From JBKCUA01 sp046318675 (GTDB taxonomy: Bacteria > Pseudomonadota > Alphaproteobacteria > JAJTHO01), in the NCBI GenBank assembly GCA_046318675.1, contig JBKCUA010000032.1, forward strand, positions 1-64,000: DNA of 64,000 bases, written 5' to 3'. Position numbers and translations under genes: made by a program. Positions 26,779-35,808 of the stretch are shown here, in pieces. The number at the start of each line of letters is the position of its first letter. The stretch's first letter is position 1. Under the pieces are notes generated by a model, which saw nothing but the letters and a program-made list of their open reading frames with translations, did not search any database and was not told where the DNA came from.

Positions 26779-28374
26779 TCACTTGTTATCGCCTAAAAGT
26801 ATTTTGTATCTTAGGGCATCTTCTACGGCTTTATAGCTAGCATCAATAACATTACTGGATACGCCGACGGTGTTCCAAGTGCGACCCGAAGCATCTTGGC
26901 TTTCAATCAAAACACGGGTAATAGCCTGTGTCCCATCATGAGGGGTCAGAATGCGGACTTTATAGTCCACAAGTCGGACAGAGGCCAGTATGGGGTAGAC
27001 TTCAAGGAGTACGCTACGTAGTGCCTCATCCAAGGCATTGACAGGACCGTTGCCGCCCGCCTCTACCGCATACATACCACCATTAATTTTTACCCGGACA
27101 GTAGCAGTAGAGAAAGTTTCAACGCTTCCATCGGCCAGCACCGTTTTTTCATCAATAACCCGAAAGCTCTGAAGTTCAAAAAAATTATTTAAACCGTGTA
27201 GAATATCTTGGGCGAGCAGAACGAAGCTTGCATCAGCATTCTCAAAAGAAAATCCATTAAATTCTAATTCTTTTATTCGATTTAATAAGACAGTTAAGTT
27301 ATGCTTATCTTGAGGTAAGGGAATCTTTAAGGCTTCTAGACGATCGATAAGAGCAGCTTTGCCCGCTTGATCAGAGACGAGTATTTTTCGTTGGTTGCCA
27401 ACAGCGGATGGTTCAAGGTGTTCGTAACTGCGCGGGTTACGTACAACGGCGGAAATGTGTAAACCACCCTTATGGGCAAAAGCCGATTCACCAACATAGG
27501 CGGCATGACGGTTGTGTGGGCGGTTAAGACGGGTTTCTAGGCGTCGCACTAAGGGGGTTAAATGAGTAAGCTGCTTCGCATCGATCCCAGTTCGCCAGCC
27601 TTGCTTGAGAATAAGAGCAGGGATGATACTGGCCAGATTGGCGTTACCGCAACGCTCTCCCAGTCCGCCGAAGGTTCCTTGTACTTGGCGAACCCCTGCG
27701 GCAACAGCAGCAAGGCTGTTGGCCACGGCAACTTCAGCATCATTGTGGCAATGAATGCCTAGATGCTCACCGGGTATATGAACAGTGATAGTTTGCACGA
27801 TGGCACGCACTTCATCGGGCAACAGACCCCCGTTAGTATCGCATAACACTACCCATCGTGCCCCGGCCTTCCAGGCGGCGCGGGCGCAAGCAAGCGCATA
27901 GGCTGGGTTAGTTTTATAGCCGTCAAAGAAATGCTCAGCATCAAATAGAACTTCTTTGCCAGTAGAGACTGCAAAGGCAACGCTCTCGGCAATAAGGCTA
28001 ATATTTTGTTCTAGGGGAATATTGAGGGCAACGTCCACATGGAAATCCCAAGTTTTTCCAACCAAGCAAACAGCACTAACGGGTGCAGTAAGGATAGCCC
28101 GCAGCTGGGCATCTTCCGCAGGGGGAATGCCTGCGCGCGCAGTCATTCCAAAGGCAACAGCACGGGTATTTTGCAGTCGGGGCAGTGCCGCAAAAAAAGC
28201 ATCATCGAGAGGATTGGCTCCGGGCCAGCCGCACTCTAGATAATCAACTCCAAAAGCGTCCAGTTCGCTGGAAATTGCTTGTTTATCGGCCAATGAAAAA
28301 TCCACGCCACTGGTTTGGGCACCGTCGCGCAGGGTGGTATCGTATAAATAAACACGTTGATCGATTGTTGTCAT
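26779..28374 (-). CDS. cimA: (R)-citramalate synthase
   Basis: Condenses pyruvate and acetyl-CoA for threonine-independent isoleucine synthesis (531 aa). LYDTTLRDGAQTSGVDFSL starts the DRE-TIM barrel; GIHCHNDAEVAVANS carries metal-binding His. The C-terminal LeuA-like allosteric domain is present (VRLVDYKVRILTP). The LECGWPGANPLD block separates CimA from LeuA. The ATG overlaps the lptE stop by 4 nt. Confidence 0.93.
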   Translation of the reverse strand: MTTIDQRVYLYDTTLRDGAQTSGVDFSLADKQAISSELDAFGVDYLECGWPGANPLDDAFFAALPRLQNTRAVAFGMTARAGIPPAEDAQLRAILTAPVSAVCLVGKTWDFHVDVALNIPLEQNISLIAESVAFAVSTGKEVLFDAEHFFDGYKTNPAYALACARAAWKAGARWVVLCDTNGGLLPDEVRAIVQTITVHIPGEHLGIHCHNDAEVAVANSLAAVAAGVRQVQGTFGGLGERCGNANLASIIPALILKQGWRTGIDAKQLTHLTPLVRRLETRLNRPHNRHAAYVGESAFAHKGGLHISAVVRNPRSYEHLEPSAVGNQRKILVSDQAGKAALIDRLEALKIPLPQDKHNLTVLLNRIKELEFNGFSFENADASFVLLAQDILHGLNNFFELQSFRVIDEKTVLADGSVETFSTATVRVKINGGMYAVEAGGNGPVNALDEALRSVLLEVYPILASVRLVDYKVRILTPHDGTQAITRVLIESQDASGRTWNTVGVSSNVIDASYKAVEDALRYKILLGDNK

Positions 28375-28850
28375 TGTGGTGCTAGGCTTTCCATCTTGAG
28401 GCGGACAGAACGGCTAATGCTATCGGTCAACTGGCGAATGGCTTTATTACGGGCATCATCCGCCGCTATAAGATTAGCATAATCCGATGTTGCCACAGTA
28501 TAACCAGCGGTGGCTCGAGCGCGATCGCGAAGCAATGGTTTTTCTACGCCGATTTCTTCGAGTTTATAGATGGCAAGGAAGGTCAAGCGCACGAAGGTCT
28601 CTGTGGCATCCTTGGCAATGGCAACGCCGCCACTACTTTCTTCCAATTCGACGCTGAGAATATAACGTGCTGACTCGCTGGCTGCACCAAAGTCAAGTTG
28701 ACGCTGGAGGTTTTGGCGCAGCAACTGTCCCGTGCGCTCACTAATGGGTGCAACCTCAATAGGTGGCAACGGCGCGGAGTAGTCGCGGTACATCGGACGA
28801 AAACCGCAGCTAGTGAGGGCGAGAAGCAAGGCAATTTTAAGAAACGACAT
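28371..28850 (-). CDS. lptE: LPS-assembly lipoprotein LptE
   Basis: Outer-membrane lipoprotein that plugs the LptD barrel during LPS export (159 aa). The lipobox is LTSC with acylated C15, directly followed by GFRPMY, the usual LptE start. It overlaps the leuS 3' end by 14 nt, the standard leuS-lptE order. holA, which normally follows, is replaced by cimA. Confidence 0.92.
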   Translation of the reverse strand: MSFLKIALLLALTSCGFRPMYRDYSAPLPPIEVAPISERTGQLLRQNLQRQLDFGAASESARYILSVELEESSGGVAIAKDATETFVRLTFLAIYKLEEIGVEKPLLRDRARATAGYTVATSDYANLIAADDARNKAIRQLTDSISRSVRLKMESLAPQ

Positions 28851-31359
28851 TGACGATCCTTCCCGGAACTATGACAATTTTTTTAATCGGCTTTGTAAGG
28901 GCTTTTTGTACACCTTCTAAGGCAAGGGCGGCGCGCTCTACATCTTCTGCCGATGTATTAGGGGCAATCGCTAGCGTACCGCGTAATTTACCGTTTACCT
29001 GTACGGCTAGAGTAATTGTTTCAGCCTTAAGCCACAAGGGATCAGCGATAGGCCAACCTGCTTGATGAATAAAAGTTTTATACCCTAAGGTTTGCCATAA
29101 TTCCTCGGCAAGGTGGGGCAGGAAAGGCGCGCTCAGTTTTACCATAGCCTCAAGACACCAACGGCGCAATGAGCCTGGAATATCCCCAGCCTCTTCAAGA
29201 GCGTTGCTGTATTCCCGTAGGCGCGCCACGGCTCGGTTCATCCGTGTCTGTTCAAAATCATCGGTCATTGCGGCAATGGTTTGTTGGGCTTTACGGTATA
29301 GTGACGCGTGCGCACGGCAGGTTTCCTCGTCCGGCACAGTACCTATGGGGGGTAAATTTTTGGCGTGCCCGCTAACAACTCGCCACAAGCGGTTGACGTA
29401 ACGCCAGGCACCCTCAATTCCATCTTCTGTCCATTCCATATCGCGTTCTGGTGGGGAATCCGACAGCATGAACAAACGAGCGGTATCAGCGCCATAGTTT
29501 GCCAGAATCCGCTCTGGATCAACTACATTTTTGAGTGATTTACTCATCTTTTCCGAACGACCAATGGTGACGGGCGCGCCGGAGGCGACCTCAACGCCGT
29601 CTTGTACCTGTTCAGGGAAAAGCCATTCCCCCGCGGCACTTTTGAAGGTGCGGTGACATACCATACCCTGGGTGAGCAAACCCTTAAAAGGCTCCCTCAA
29701 GTCCCAGTACCCGCAAGTGCGCAAGGCTTTGGTAAAAAAACGCGAGTAGAGAAGGTGTAAAATCGCGTGTTCCACACCGCCGATATACTGGTCAACGGGT
29801 AACCAGCGATGAGCAGTAGCCGGATCAAAGGCTTGCGCCACATTATGGGGATCAAGGAATCGGGCAAAATACCAGCTTGATTCGAAAAATGTATCAAAGG
29901 TATCGGTTTCCCGTTGCGCGGCAATACCGCAGGACGGGCAGGTAGTATGCTTCCACGTCGGATGCCGCTCCAACGGGTTGCCGGGGGTATCGAACGACAC
30001 ATCTTCAGGCAAGGTCACGGGCAGTTGATCATCGGGCACTGGCACTGCCCCACAAGACGGGCAATGAATCACTGGAATAGGACAACCCCAGTACCGCTGC
30101 CGCGACACGCCCCAATCGCGCAGGCGCCAAGTGGTGCGGGCACCGCCTGCGCCCAGACGCTCTAATTCTGTAATCGCTTTCGCCTTGGCTTCGGTAACGC
30201 TGAGGCCATTGAGAAAGCTTGAATTTATAAGGATGCCATCCCCAGTGTACGGGGTTTTTGTTTCTTCAGGAGGTTGAACTACTGGACATATGGGAAGATT
30301 ATATTTTGTCGCAAACTCAAAGTCTCGTTCATCATGAGCGGGGCAGCCAAATAACGCTCCGGTGCCATAGTCCATTAATACAAAATTTGCCGCATATACT
30401 GGTAGCAGTAATGCTCTGTCGAAAGGATGTTGTACCTTTAGTCCAGTATCAATCCCTTCCTTCTCTAAGGTTTCCAGCACCACCTCGGACGTGCCGCTGC
30501 GCTGACAGCGTTCTTTGAACGCCTGCATCTCTGGCGTTTTCGGAACGAGGGGATGATCAGCGGCGATGGCAAGAAAACTTGCCCCAAACAAGGTATCTGG
30601 CCGGGTGGTGAACACCTCAATAGCATTACTGTCATCGGCAAGCACAAAGCGTACTGTTGCGCCGCTGGATTTACCCAGCCAGCGTTCTTGCATCACGCGC
30701 ACCTTCTCCGGCCAATCGGTCAGAGTACTCAAATAGGTAAGAAGTTCTTCCGCAAAATCTGTAATCTTAAGGAACCACTGGCTAAGTTGCCGACGCTCAA
30801 TCAATGCACCGGAACGCCAACCCCGACCATCAATAACTTGTTCATTAGCTAAAACGGTATGTTCAACCGGGTCCCAATTCACCGCCGCCTGTTTACGGTA
30901 CGCAATTCCATATTGTAGAAACTTCAGGAACATTCGCTGTTCGTGAACGAAATACTCGGGGCGGCAGGTGGCAATCTCACGACTCCAGTCATAAGACAAA
31001 CCCATAGCCTGGAGTTGGCCGCGCATAATGGTAATATTTTGTTCTGTCCAATGCGCCGGGTGAATCTTGTTTTTGATGGCCGCGTTTTCGGCGGGAAGAC
31101 CGAAAGCATCCCACCCCATAGGATGTAGAACATCATACCCCTGCGCCCGTCGGAACCGCGCCAAGGCATCGCCAATCCCATAGTTTCGGACGTGACCCAT
31201 ATGAATATTGCCCGACGGATAGGGAAACATCTCAAGGATATAATAAGGTTTTTTGGCGGTGGCGGCGTCCACGGCAAAGACGTTGCTGGTTGTCCAGCGA
31301 TCCTGCCAGGCGGCTTCTACGGTGCGGGCGGGGTAACGGGCGGGTTGAGTATCAGTCAC
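28837..31359 (-). CDS. leuS: Leucyl-tRNA synthetase
   Basis: Class I aminoacyl-tRNA synthetase (840 aa). The HIGH-type motif is PYPSGNIHMGHVRNY near residue 45; the CP1 editing domain shows FTTRPDTLFGASF; a zinc-like CPSCGA element is present; KMSKSLKN is the KMSKS loop. The start is GTG at 31359. It begins about 40 nt after the hisF stop on the same strand. Confidence 0.98.
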   Translation of the reverse strand: MTDTQPARYPARTVEAAWQDRWTTSNVFAVDAATAKKPYYILEMFPYPSGNIHMGHVRNYGIGDALARFRRAQGYDVLHPMGWDAFGLPAENAAIKNKIHPAHWTEQNITIMRGQLQAMGLSYDWSREIATCRPEYFVHEQRMFLKFLQYGIAYRKQAAVNWDPVEHTVLANEQVIDGRGWRSGALIERRQLSQWFLKITDFAEELLTYLSTLTDWPEKVRVMQERWLGKSSGATVRFVLADDSNAIEVFTTRPDTLFGASFLAIAADHPLVPKTPEMQAFKERCQRSGTSEVVLETLEKEGIDTGLKVQHPFDRALLLPVYAANFVLMDYGTGALFGCPAHDERDFEFATKYNLPICPVVQPPEETKTPYTGDGILINSSFLNGLSVTEAKAKAITELERLGAGGARTTWRLRDWGVSRQRYWGCPIPVIHCPSCGAVPVPDDQLPVTLPEDVSFDTPGNPLERHPTWKHTTCPSCGIAAQRETDTFDTFFESSWYFARFLDPHNVAQAFDPATAHRWLPVDQYIGGVEHAILHLLYSRFFTKALRTCGYWDLREPFKGLLTQGMVCHRTFKSAAGEWLFPEQVQDGVEVASGAPVTIGRSEKMSKSLKNVVDPERILANYGADTARLFMLSDSPPERDMEWTEDGIEGAWRYVNRLWRVVSGHAKNLPPIGTVPDEETCRAHASLYRKAQQTIAAMTDDFEQTRMNRAVARLREYSNALEEAGDIPGSLRRWCLEAMVKLSAPFLPHLAEELWQTLGYKTFIHQAGWPIADPLWLKAETITLAVQVNGKLRGTLAIAPNTSAEDVERAALALEGVQKALTKPIKKIVIVPGRIVNVVS

Positions 31360-31401
31360 ACCCTTGGTTTCGCAAGGATTCGGGCGGGATGCAAGGGTAT
31401 C

Positions 31402-32169
31402 TTAAGCTCGGTACCCCCGAATTGGAATCCCGGCCTTGTGTAAGGCTTGTTTTGCCGCGCTGACACTGGCGTGGCCAAAGTGGAAGATACTGGCGGCTAA
31501 CACCGCGCTAGCGTGACCATCCCGGATGCCCGCTATCAGGTCATCCAAGGAGCCCACCCCGCCGGAAGCAATAACGGGAATAGGCACCGCGTCGGCCACG
31601 GCGCGGGTGAGGGCGATATTGTAGCCCTTTTTCGTTCCGTCCCGATCCATGCTAGTAAGCAGGATTTCTCCCGCCCCTAGGCGCGCCGCTTGGCGGGCAA
31701 ACGCCACCGCATCTACCCCGGTGGGGGTGCGGCCACCGTGGGTGAACAGCTCATACCGACCTGGCGATACTTCCTTGGCATCAAGGGCGACAACAATACA
31801 CTGTACGCCAAATTTTTCCGCCGCTTCCGAAATAAAATCAGGACGTTTTAGGGCGGTAGTATTAATGGCAACCTTATCAGCCCCAGCACGGAGTAAAGCC
31901 CCAATATCCTCAGCGGTGCGAACACCGCCGCCTACTGTGAGGGGTACAAAACACTGTTGTGCAGTGCGGGTTACAACGTCAAGCAAAGTATCGCGGCCTT
32001 CGGCACTGGCACTGATATCCAGAAAGCAAATCTCATCCGCGCCCTCGGCATCGTAGAGTTGGGCAAGCTCTGCCGGGTCTCCAGCATCGCGCAGGGCAAC
32101 AAACTGTGTCCCTTTAACAACACGCCCCCTATCTACGTCGAGACACGGAATAATCCTAGCTTTTAACAT
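31402..32169 (-). CDS. hisF: Imidazole glycerol phosphate synthase subunit HisF
   Basis: Cyclase subunit of histidine synthesis (255 aa). IPCLDVDRGRVVKG holds the catalytic Asp11; LTVGGGVRT, NTTAL and VIASGGVGSLDD are the phosphate-binding loops. The second catalytic Asp lies in LTSMDRDGTKKGY. The ATG overlaps the hisA stop by 7 nt. hisB and hisH are absent here. Confidence 0.98.
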   Translation of the reverse strand: MLKARIIPCLDVDRGRVVKGTQFVALRDAGDPAELAQLYDAEGADEICFLDISASAEGRDTLLDVVTRTAQQCFVPLTVGGGVRTAEDIGALLRAGADKVAINTTALKRPDFISEAAEKFGVQCIVVALDAKEVSPGRYELFTHGGRTPTGVDAVAFARQAARLGAGEILLTSMDRDGTKKGYNIALTRAVADAVPIPVIASGGVGSLDDLIAGIRDGHASAVLAASIFHFGHASVSAAKQALHKAGIPIRGYRA

Positions 32170-32882
32170 AAAGCCAGCGCCGCTTGTAAATCCAGTGTGC
32201 CATCGTATAAGGCGCGGCCACTGATAGCTCCGATAATACCCTTGTTTTCTAAGGCTTTTACAGCACGAATGTCGTCCAGTGACGCAACCCCGCCTGATGC
32301 AATAACTGGGAGGTGTGCGGCGGCGGCCATTGCTACGCAGCTCTCGACATTCACCCCTGTTTTTACCCCATCACGGCCGATATCGGTGTGGATAAGGACA
32401 CTTACCCCGCTGTCGGCGAGCAGGCGCGCCAGATCAGTGGCGCGGGTCGTGCTGGTTTCCAGCCAGCCAGCGGTGGCAACGTGTCCGTCTCGGCTGTCAA
32501 TGGATACAGCAATTTTGCCGGGGAAGGCTTTGCAGGCTTCTCGTACTAGTTGGGGATTGGTGAGGGCTACGGTGCCAAGAATAACGCGGTCAATGCCCAC
32601 AGCTAACCACGCATCCATGCTGGCCAAAGAGCGGATACCCCCGCCGAGCTGAATAGACACCCGCGCTGCCCTACGGATGGCTTTGATAGCGGCGATATTA
32701 ACGGCTTGACCGCTGCGCGCGCCGTCGAGATCAACAACATGGAGCCAAGTTGCACCGGCAGCGGCAAACGTGGCAGCCTGTTCGCCGGGGTCATCATTAT
32801 AAACAGTGACTTTATTATAGTCACCGTGGGTCAAGCGCACACACGCGCCGTCCAGCAAGTCAATAGCAGGAAAAAGAAGCAT
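32163..32882 (-). CDS. hisA: Phosphoribosylformimino-AICAR-P isomerase HisA
   Basis: (beta/alpha)8 isomerase preceding HisF in histidine synthesis (239 aa). FPAIDLLDGACVRL carries the catalytic Asp8; QLGGGIRS and VIASGGVASLDD bind the phosphates; HTDIGRDGVKTG holds the second Asp. It forms a hisA-hisF operon that then runs into leuS. Confidence 0.98.
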   Translation of the reverse strand: MLLFPAIDLLDGACVRLTHGDYNKVTVYNDDPGEQAATFAAAGATWLHVVDLDGARSGQAVNIAAIKAIRRAARVSIQLGGGIRSLASMDAWLAVGIDRVILGTVALTNPQLVREACKAFPGKIAVSIDSRDGHVATAGWLETSTTRATDLARLLADSGVSVLIHTDIGRDGVKTGVNVESCVAMAAAAHLPVIASGGVASLDDIRAVKALENKGIIGAISGRALYDGTLDLQAALALC

Positions 32883-32932
32883 TTTGTATTCTTAGAGCTC
32901 TTGTAGGGCTAGAGCAAGTCCTAGGCGGCGGG

Positions 32933-33751
32933 CTAAAACTGCTGCGTGGGGCAGTAATAACTCTGCCGCCCGGCTTGGGTTAGTGTTTGTACAGTACAGC
33001 CGCCCTTACATTGACCGCAAGGCTTACCGCCACGACCATAAACCATAAATTGATGTTGAAAAACACCAAGTTCCCCCGTTGGCGCACGATGATCCCGCAG
33101 GGTACTACCCCCAGCTTGAATAGCGGCTTGCAAGACTTTTTGACAGGCGGATACTAAAGCAGCTGTTTCTTGAAGGGTAAGGCTGTCACTATGCCGGGTA
33201 GGGTGAATCTTTGCAGCAAACAGAATCTCTGACGCATAAATATTACCAATCCCGGCGATAAGATTTTGGGCAAGCAATGCCACTTTAATAGGACGCCGAC
33301 TGCGTTGAAAGCGAGCGTATAAAACATCGGCATCAAGCTCCTCAGGCTCAACACCTAGTACTGCAAGCCACGGATGATTCGCTGGGTTACTGGTTACATC
33401 CATCATGCCAAAACGACGCGGATCATTAAAGGCGACTGTTATACCGTTATCCAAAACAAACATCACGTGATCATGTTTTGCACGAACAAACCCCGCCGTG
33501 GGAGAAAAACGGAATGATCCGGACATCCCTAAATGCACAATAAGGGTATCGCCACTGTTCAAATCGAGCAGCAGGTATTTACCGCGCCGTCTAATTTCCT
33601 TGAAGGTATTTCCGGCAAGCCGCGCGACCAAGTCTTTGGGCAAGGCAAAGCGCAGGTTATCCCGTGCCAAATGAACCCCTGCAACTTTTTTGCTTAACAG
33701 CAATGATTGAAGGCCACGCCGAACAGTTTCAACCTCTGGCAATTCTGGCAT
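32933..33751 (-). CDS. mutM: Formamidopyrimidine-DNA glycosylase (Fpg) with an altered zinc finger
   Basis: Removes 8-oxoguanine and formamidopyrimidines (272 aa). The N-terminus is PELPEVETVRRGL with the catalytic Pro/Glu pair; the lysine region and HxTH-like core GIGNIYASE are present. The C-terminal zinc finger is unusual. The last pair, normally C-P-x-C-Q, reads YYCPTQQF, so the fourth cysteine is a glutamine, while an extra cysteine lies in CGQCKGGC. The arginine before it (GRQSYY) is kept. It is probably still a glycosylase; zinc binding may be rearranged. Confidence 0.95.
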   Translation of the reverse strand: MPELPEVETVRRGLQSLLLSKKVAGVHLARDNLRFALPKDLVARLAGNTFKEIRRRGKYLLLDLNSGDTLIVHLGMSGSFRFSPTAGFVRAKHDHVMFVLDNGITVAFNDPRRFGMMDVTSNPANHPWLAVLGVEPEELDADVLYARFQRSRRPIKVALLAQNLIAGIGNIYASEILFAAKIHPTRHSDSLTLQETAALVSACQKVLQAAIQAGGSTLRDHRAPTGELGVFQHQFMVYGRGGKPCGQCKGGCTVQTLTQAGRQSYYCPTQQF

Positions 33752-33754
33752 ACA

Positions 33755-35119
33755 TTAAACCCGCCGCCACGTGGTGCCCTGGGGGGTGTCCTCCAGAATA
33801 ATTCCTTGCTCTAACAATTCAGCGCGTATCGCATCAGCACCAGCAAAATCCCTAGCTTTGCGCGCTGCCAGACGGGCAGCTATTTTAGCTTCAATAAAAC
33901 TACTGTCAGTCCCATCCCCTTGGAACCAAACTTTAGGGTGTTCCGAAAAAAAACCCAACATATTCCCGGCTCCTAATAGCCGTGCTTTAATATCCCGGCG
34001 AACAGCGTTGTTGGTAGTTTTAAAAAAATCTCCCGCCAGTTCAAATAAACGCGCAAAAGCTAATGGCGTATTAAGATCATCACACAGTGCCAACGCCACA
34101 GCATCATCATGAAGAAGCGTCACCGCTTCAGCCTCCGTCTCCAATAAAACTTTATAAAGCCGATCAAGATTGGCTTTCGCTTGGGTCAGTCCCTCGTACG
34201 TCCAATCCAACGGCTGGCGGTAATGCGCCGACAGCATCAGCCACCGCATGGCTTCAGGGCGATAGCGTTGCCGCAGCTCCTGCACCGACTGCCAATTACC
34301 CAAAGACTTGGACATTTTCTCGCCACCCACGGTAACAAACCCATTATGGAGCCAAAAGCGGACAAAATCACCGCCATAGCCGCACATACTCTGGGCACGC
34401 TCATTCTCATGATGGGGAAATATTAAATCATTACCGCCGCCATGAATATCAATAGTCTCACCCAAATGGCGGTGAATCATTGCCGAGCATTCTAAATGCC
34501 ATCCCGGACGACCAAACCCGTAGGGGCTTTCAAAGCCCGGCTGGCCTATGGATGAGGGTTTCCACAAGATAAAATCCTCAGGATTGCGCTTATACGCCGC
34601 AACCTCTACCCGTGCGCCCGCCTGACATTCCGCCTCACCACGATGAGACAACCCTCCATAATCAGCAAAAGAAGCCACATCAAACAACACGTGCTGATCA
34701 GCAATGTAGGCATGACCGCGCAGCAATAATGCCTCAATAAGAGCCACCATCGCCGGGATCGTATCCGTTGCTTTTGGCTCTATCGTCGGGGGAAGACAGC
34801 CTAGTGCCGCCATATCCTCTCGATACGCGGCCGTATAACGGGAAGTGATGACCGCAATATCTTCCCTGCGTTCTGCTGCTGCAGCAATAATTTTATCATC
34901 AATATCAGTAATATTGCGGGCATAAACAACATCGCGGTAATGCCAGCGCAATACACGAAAAAGAACATCAAACACAACCGCTGAACGGGCATTGCCAATA
35001 TGAGCCACATCATACACCGTCGGACCGCATACATACAGCGTCACCCGATCAGGCTGGCGGGGCACGAACAGCTCTTTCCTGCGTGTACGTGTATTGGTGA
35101 GGTATAAAGCGGGTAGCAC
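33755..35119 (-). CDS. cysS: Cysteinyl-tRNA synthetase
   Basis: Class I synthetase (454 aa, normal). The HIGH motif with the zinc Cys is CGPTVYDVAHIGNARS near residue 31; the LECSAMIHRHLGETIDIHGGG block and KMSKSLGNW follow. The start is GTG at 35119. The stop lies 3 nt before the mutM start, so the two are co-transcribed. Confidence 0.98.
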   Translation of the reverse strand: MLPALYLTNTRTRRKELFVPRQPDRVTLYVCGPTVYDVAHIGNARSAVVFDVLFRVLRWHYRDVVYARNITDIDDKIIAAAAERREDIAVITSRYTAAYREDMAALGCLPPTIEPKATDTIPAMVALIEALLLRGHAYIADQHVLFDVASFADYGGLSHRGEAECQAGARVEVAAYKRNPEDFILWKPSSIGQPGFESPYGFGRPGWHLECSAMIHRHLGETIDIHGGGNDLIFPHHENERAQSMCGYGGDFVRFWLHNGFVTVGGEKMSKSLGNWQSVQELRQRYRPEAMRWLMLSAHYRQPLDWTYEGLTQAKANLDRLYKVLLETEAEAVTLLHDDAVALALCDDLNTPLAFARLFELAGDFFKTTNNAVRRDIKARLLGAGNMLGFFSEHPKVWFQGDGTDSSFIEAKIAARLAARKARDFAGADAIRAELLEQGIILEDTPQGTTWRRV

Positions 35120-35131
35120 GCAATATTGTTC

Positions 35132-35806
35132 CTAAGATATCTTATTAAAAGATGAAGAGGGCTTTTTATCGTGTTCGAAGAGCAATCTCCACACAACAGC
35201 CGCCACTAGAACCACCATAAGGCCGGAAAAAATAGCATCAGAGATATAATGCGCCCCCTGCATCACTCTTACTAAACCAAGACCAAGACCAGTGCCAACT
35301 CCCAATATAGCCCACAACCGTCGTCGCTGGCGTATCCCTGCCAAGGCAACAAAATAATATCCCACCGACGCATCCCCAGAAGGAAATGAGCAGTTTCTCG
35401 GGCATTGATCTGATATTATTCCCACAGGGGTAAAGTGCTTCGAACCGCCGAATTCAATGGTCTGGATAGGGCGCGCCCGACCCCAATTATCTTTAAAAAC
35501 GGTGTTCACCACGATTCCCGGCCCAAGAATAAGAACCAACAACAAATAAAGAGCCTGTCTTCGGGATATTCCCCAAAGATTCTTTTTATAAAATACTGCC
35601 AGGGCAATCCCTGCCACCACCACGGCAACCCCATCCACCGCCTCATTTAGCAGGCGAAAAAAAGACCATGTCTTCGCAGGAAAAACCCCTTGAGTTGCAT
35701 CAAAAAAGAGCCTCGAAAACCCGCTGTCATATTGCGGAAAGATATTAAAAAATCCGCCGACTGCTAACATTCCCGCCAACGAAGCAACAATCACATTCTT
35801 GTACAT
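35132..35806 (-). CDS. PAP2-family membrane phosphatase
   Basis: A 224-aa integral membrane phosphatase of the PAP2 superfamily with about six hydrophobic helices. The three catalytic motifs are present: KDNWGRARP, PSGDASVG and RVMQGAHYISD. The GT39 neighbour suggests lipid A or undecaprenyl-phosphate metabolism, for example an LpxE/LpxF or BacA-independent phosphatase; the substrate is not deducible. ATG 35806 has GGAGAG 7 nt upstream and begins 2 nt after the GT39 stop. Confidence 0.88.
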   Translation of the reverse strand: MYKNVIVASLAGMLAVGGFFNIFPQYDSGFSRLFFDATQGVFPAKTWSFFRLLNEAVDGVAVVVAGIALAVFYKKNLWGISRRQALYLLLVLILGPGIVVNTVFKDNWGRARPIQTIEFGGSKHFTPVGIISDQCPRNCSFPSGDASVGYYFVALAGIRQRRRLWAILGVGTGLGLGLVRVMQGAHYISDAIFSGLMVVLVAAVVWRLLFEHDKKPSSSFNKIS

Positions 35807-35808
35807 AC

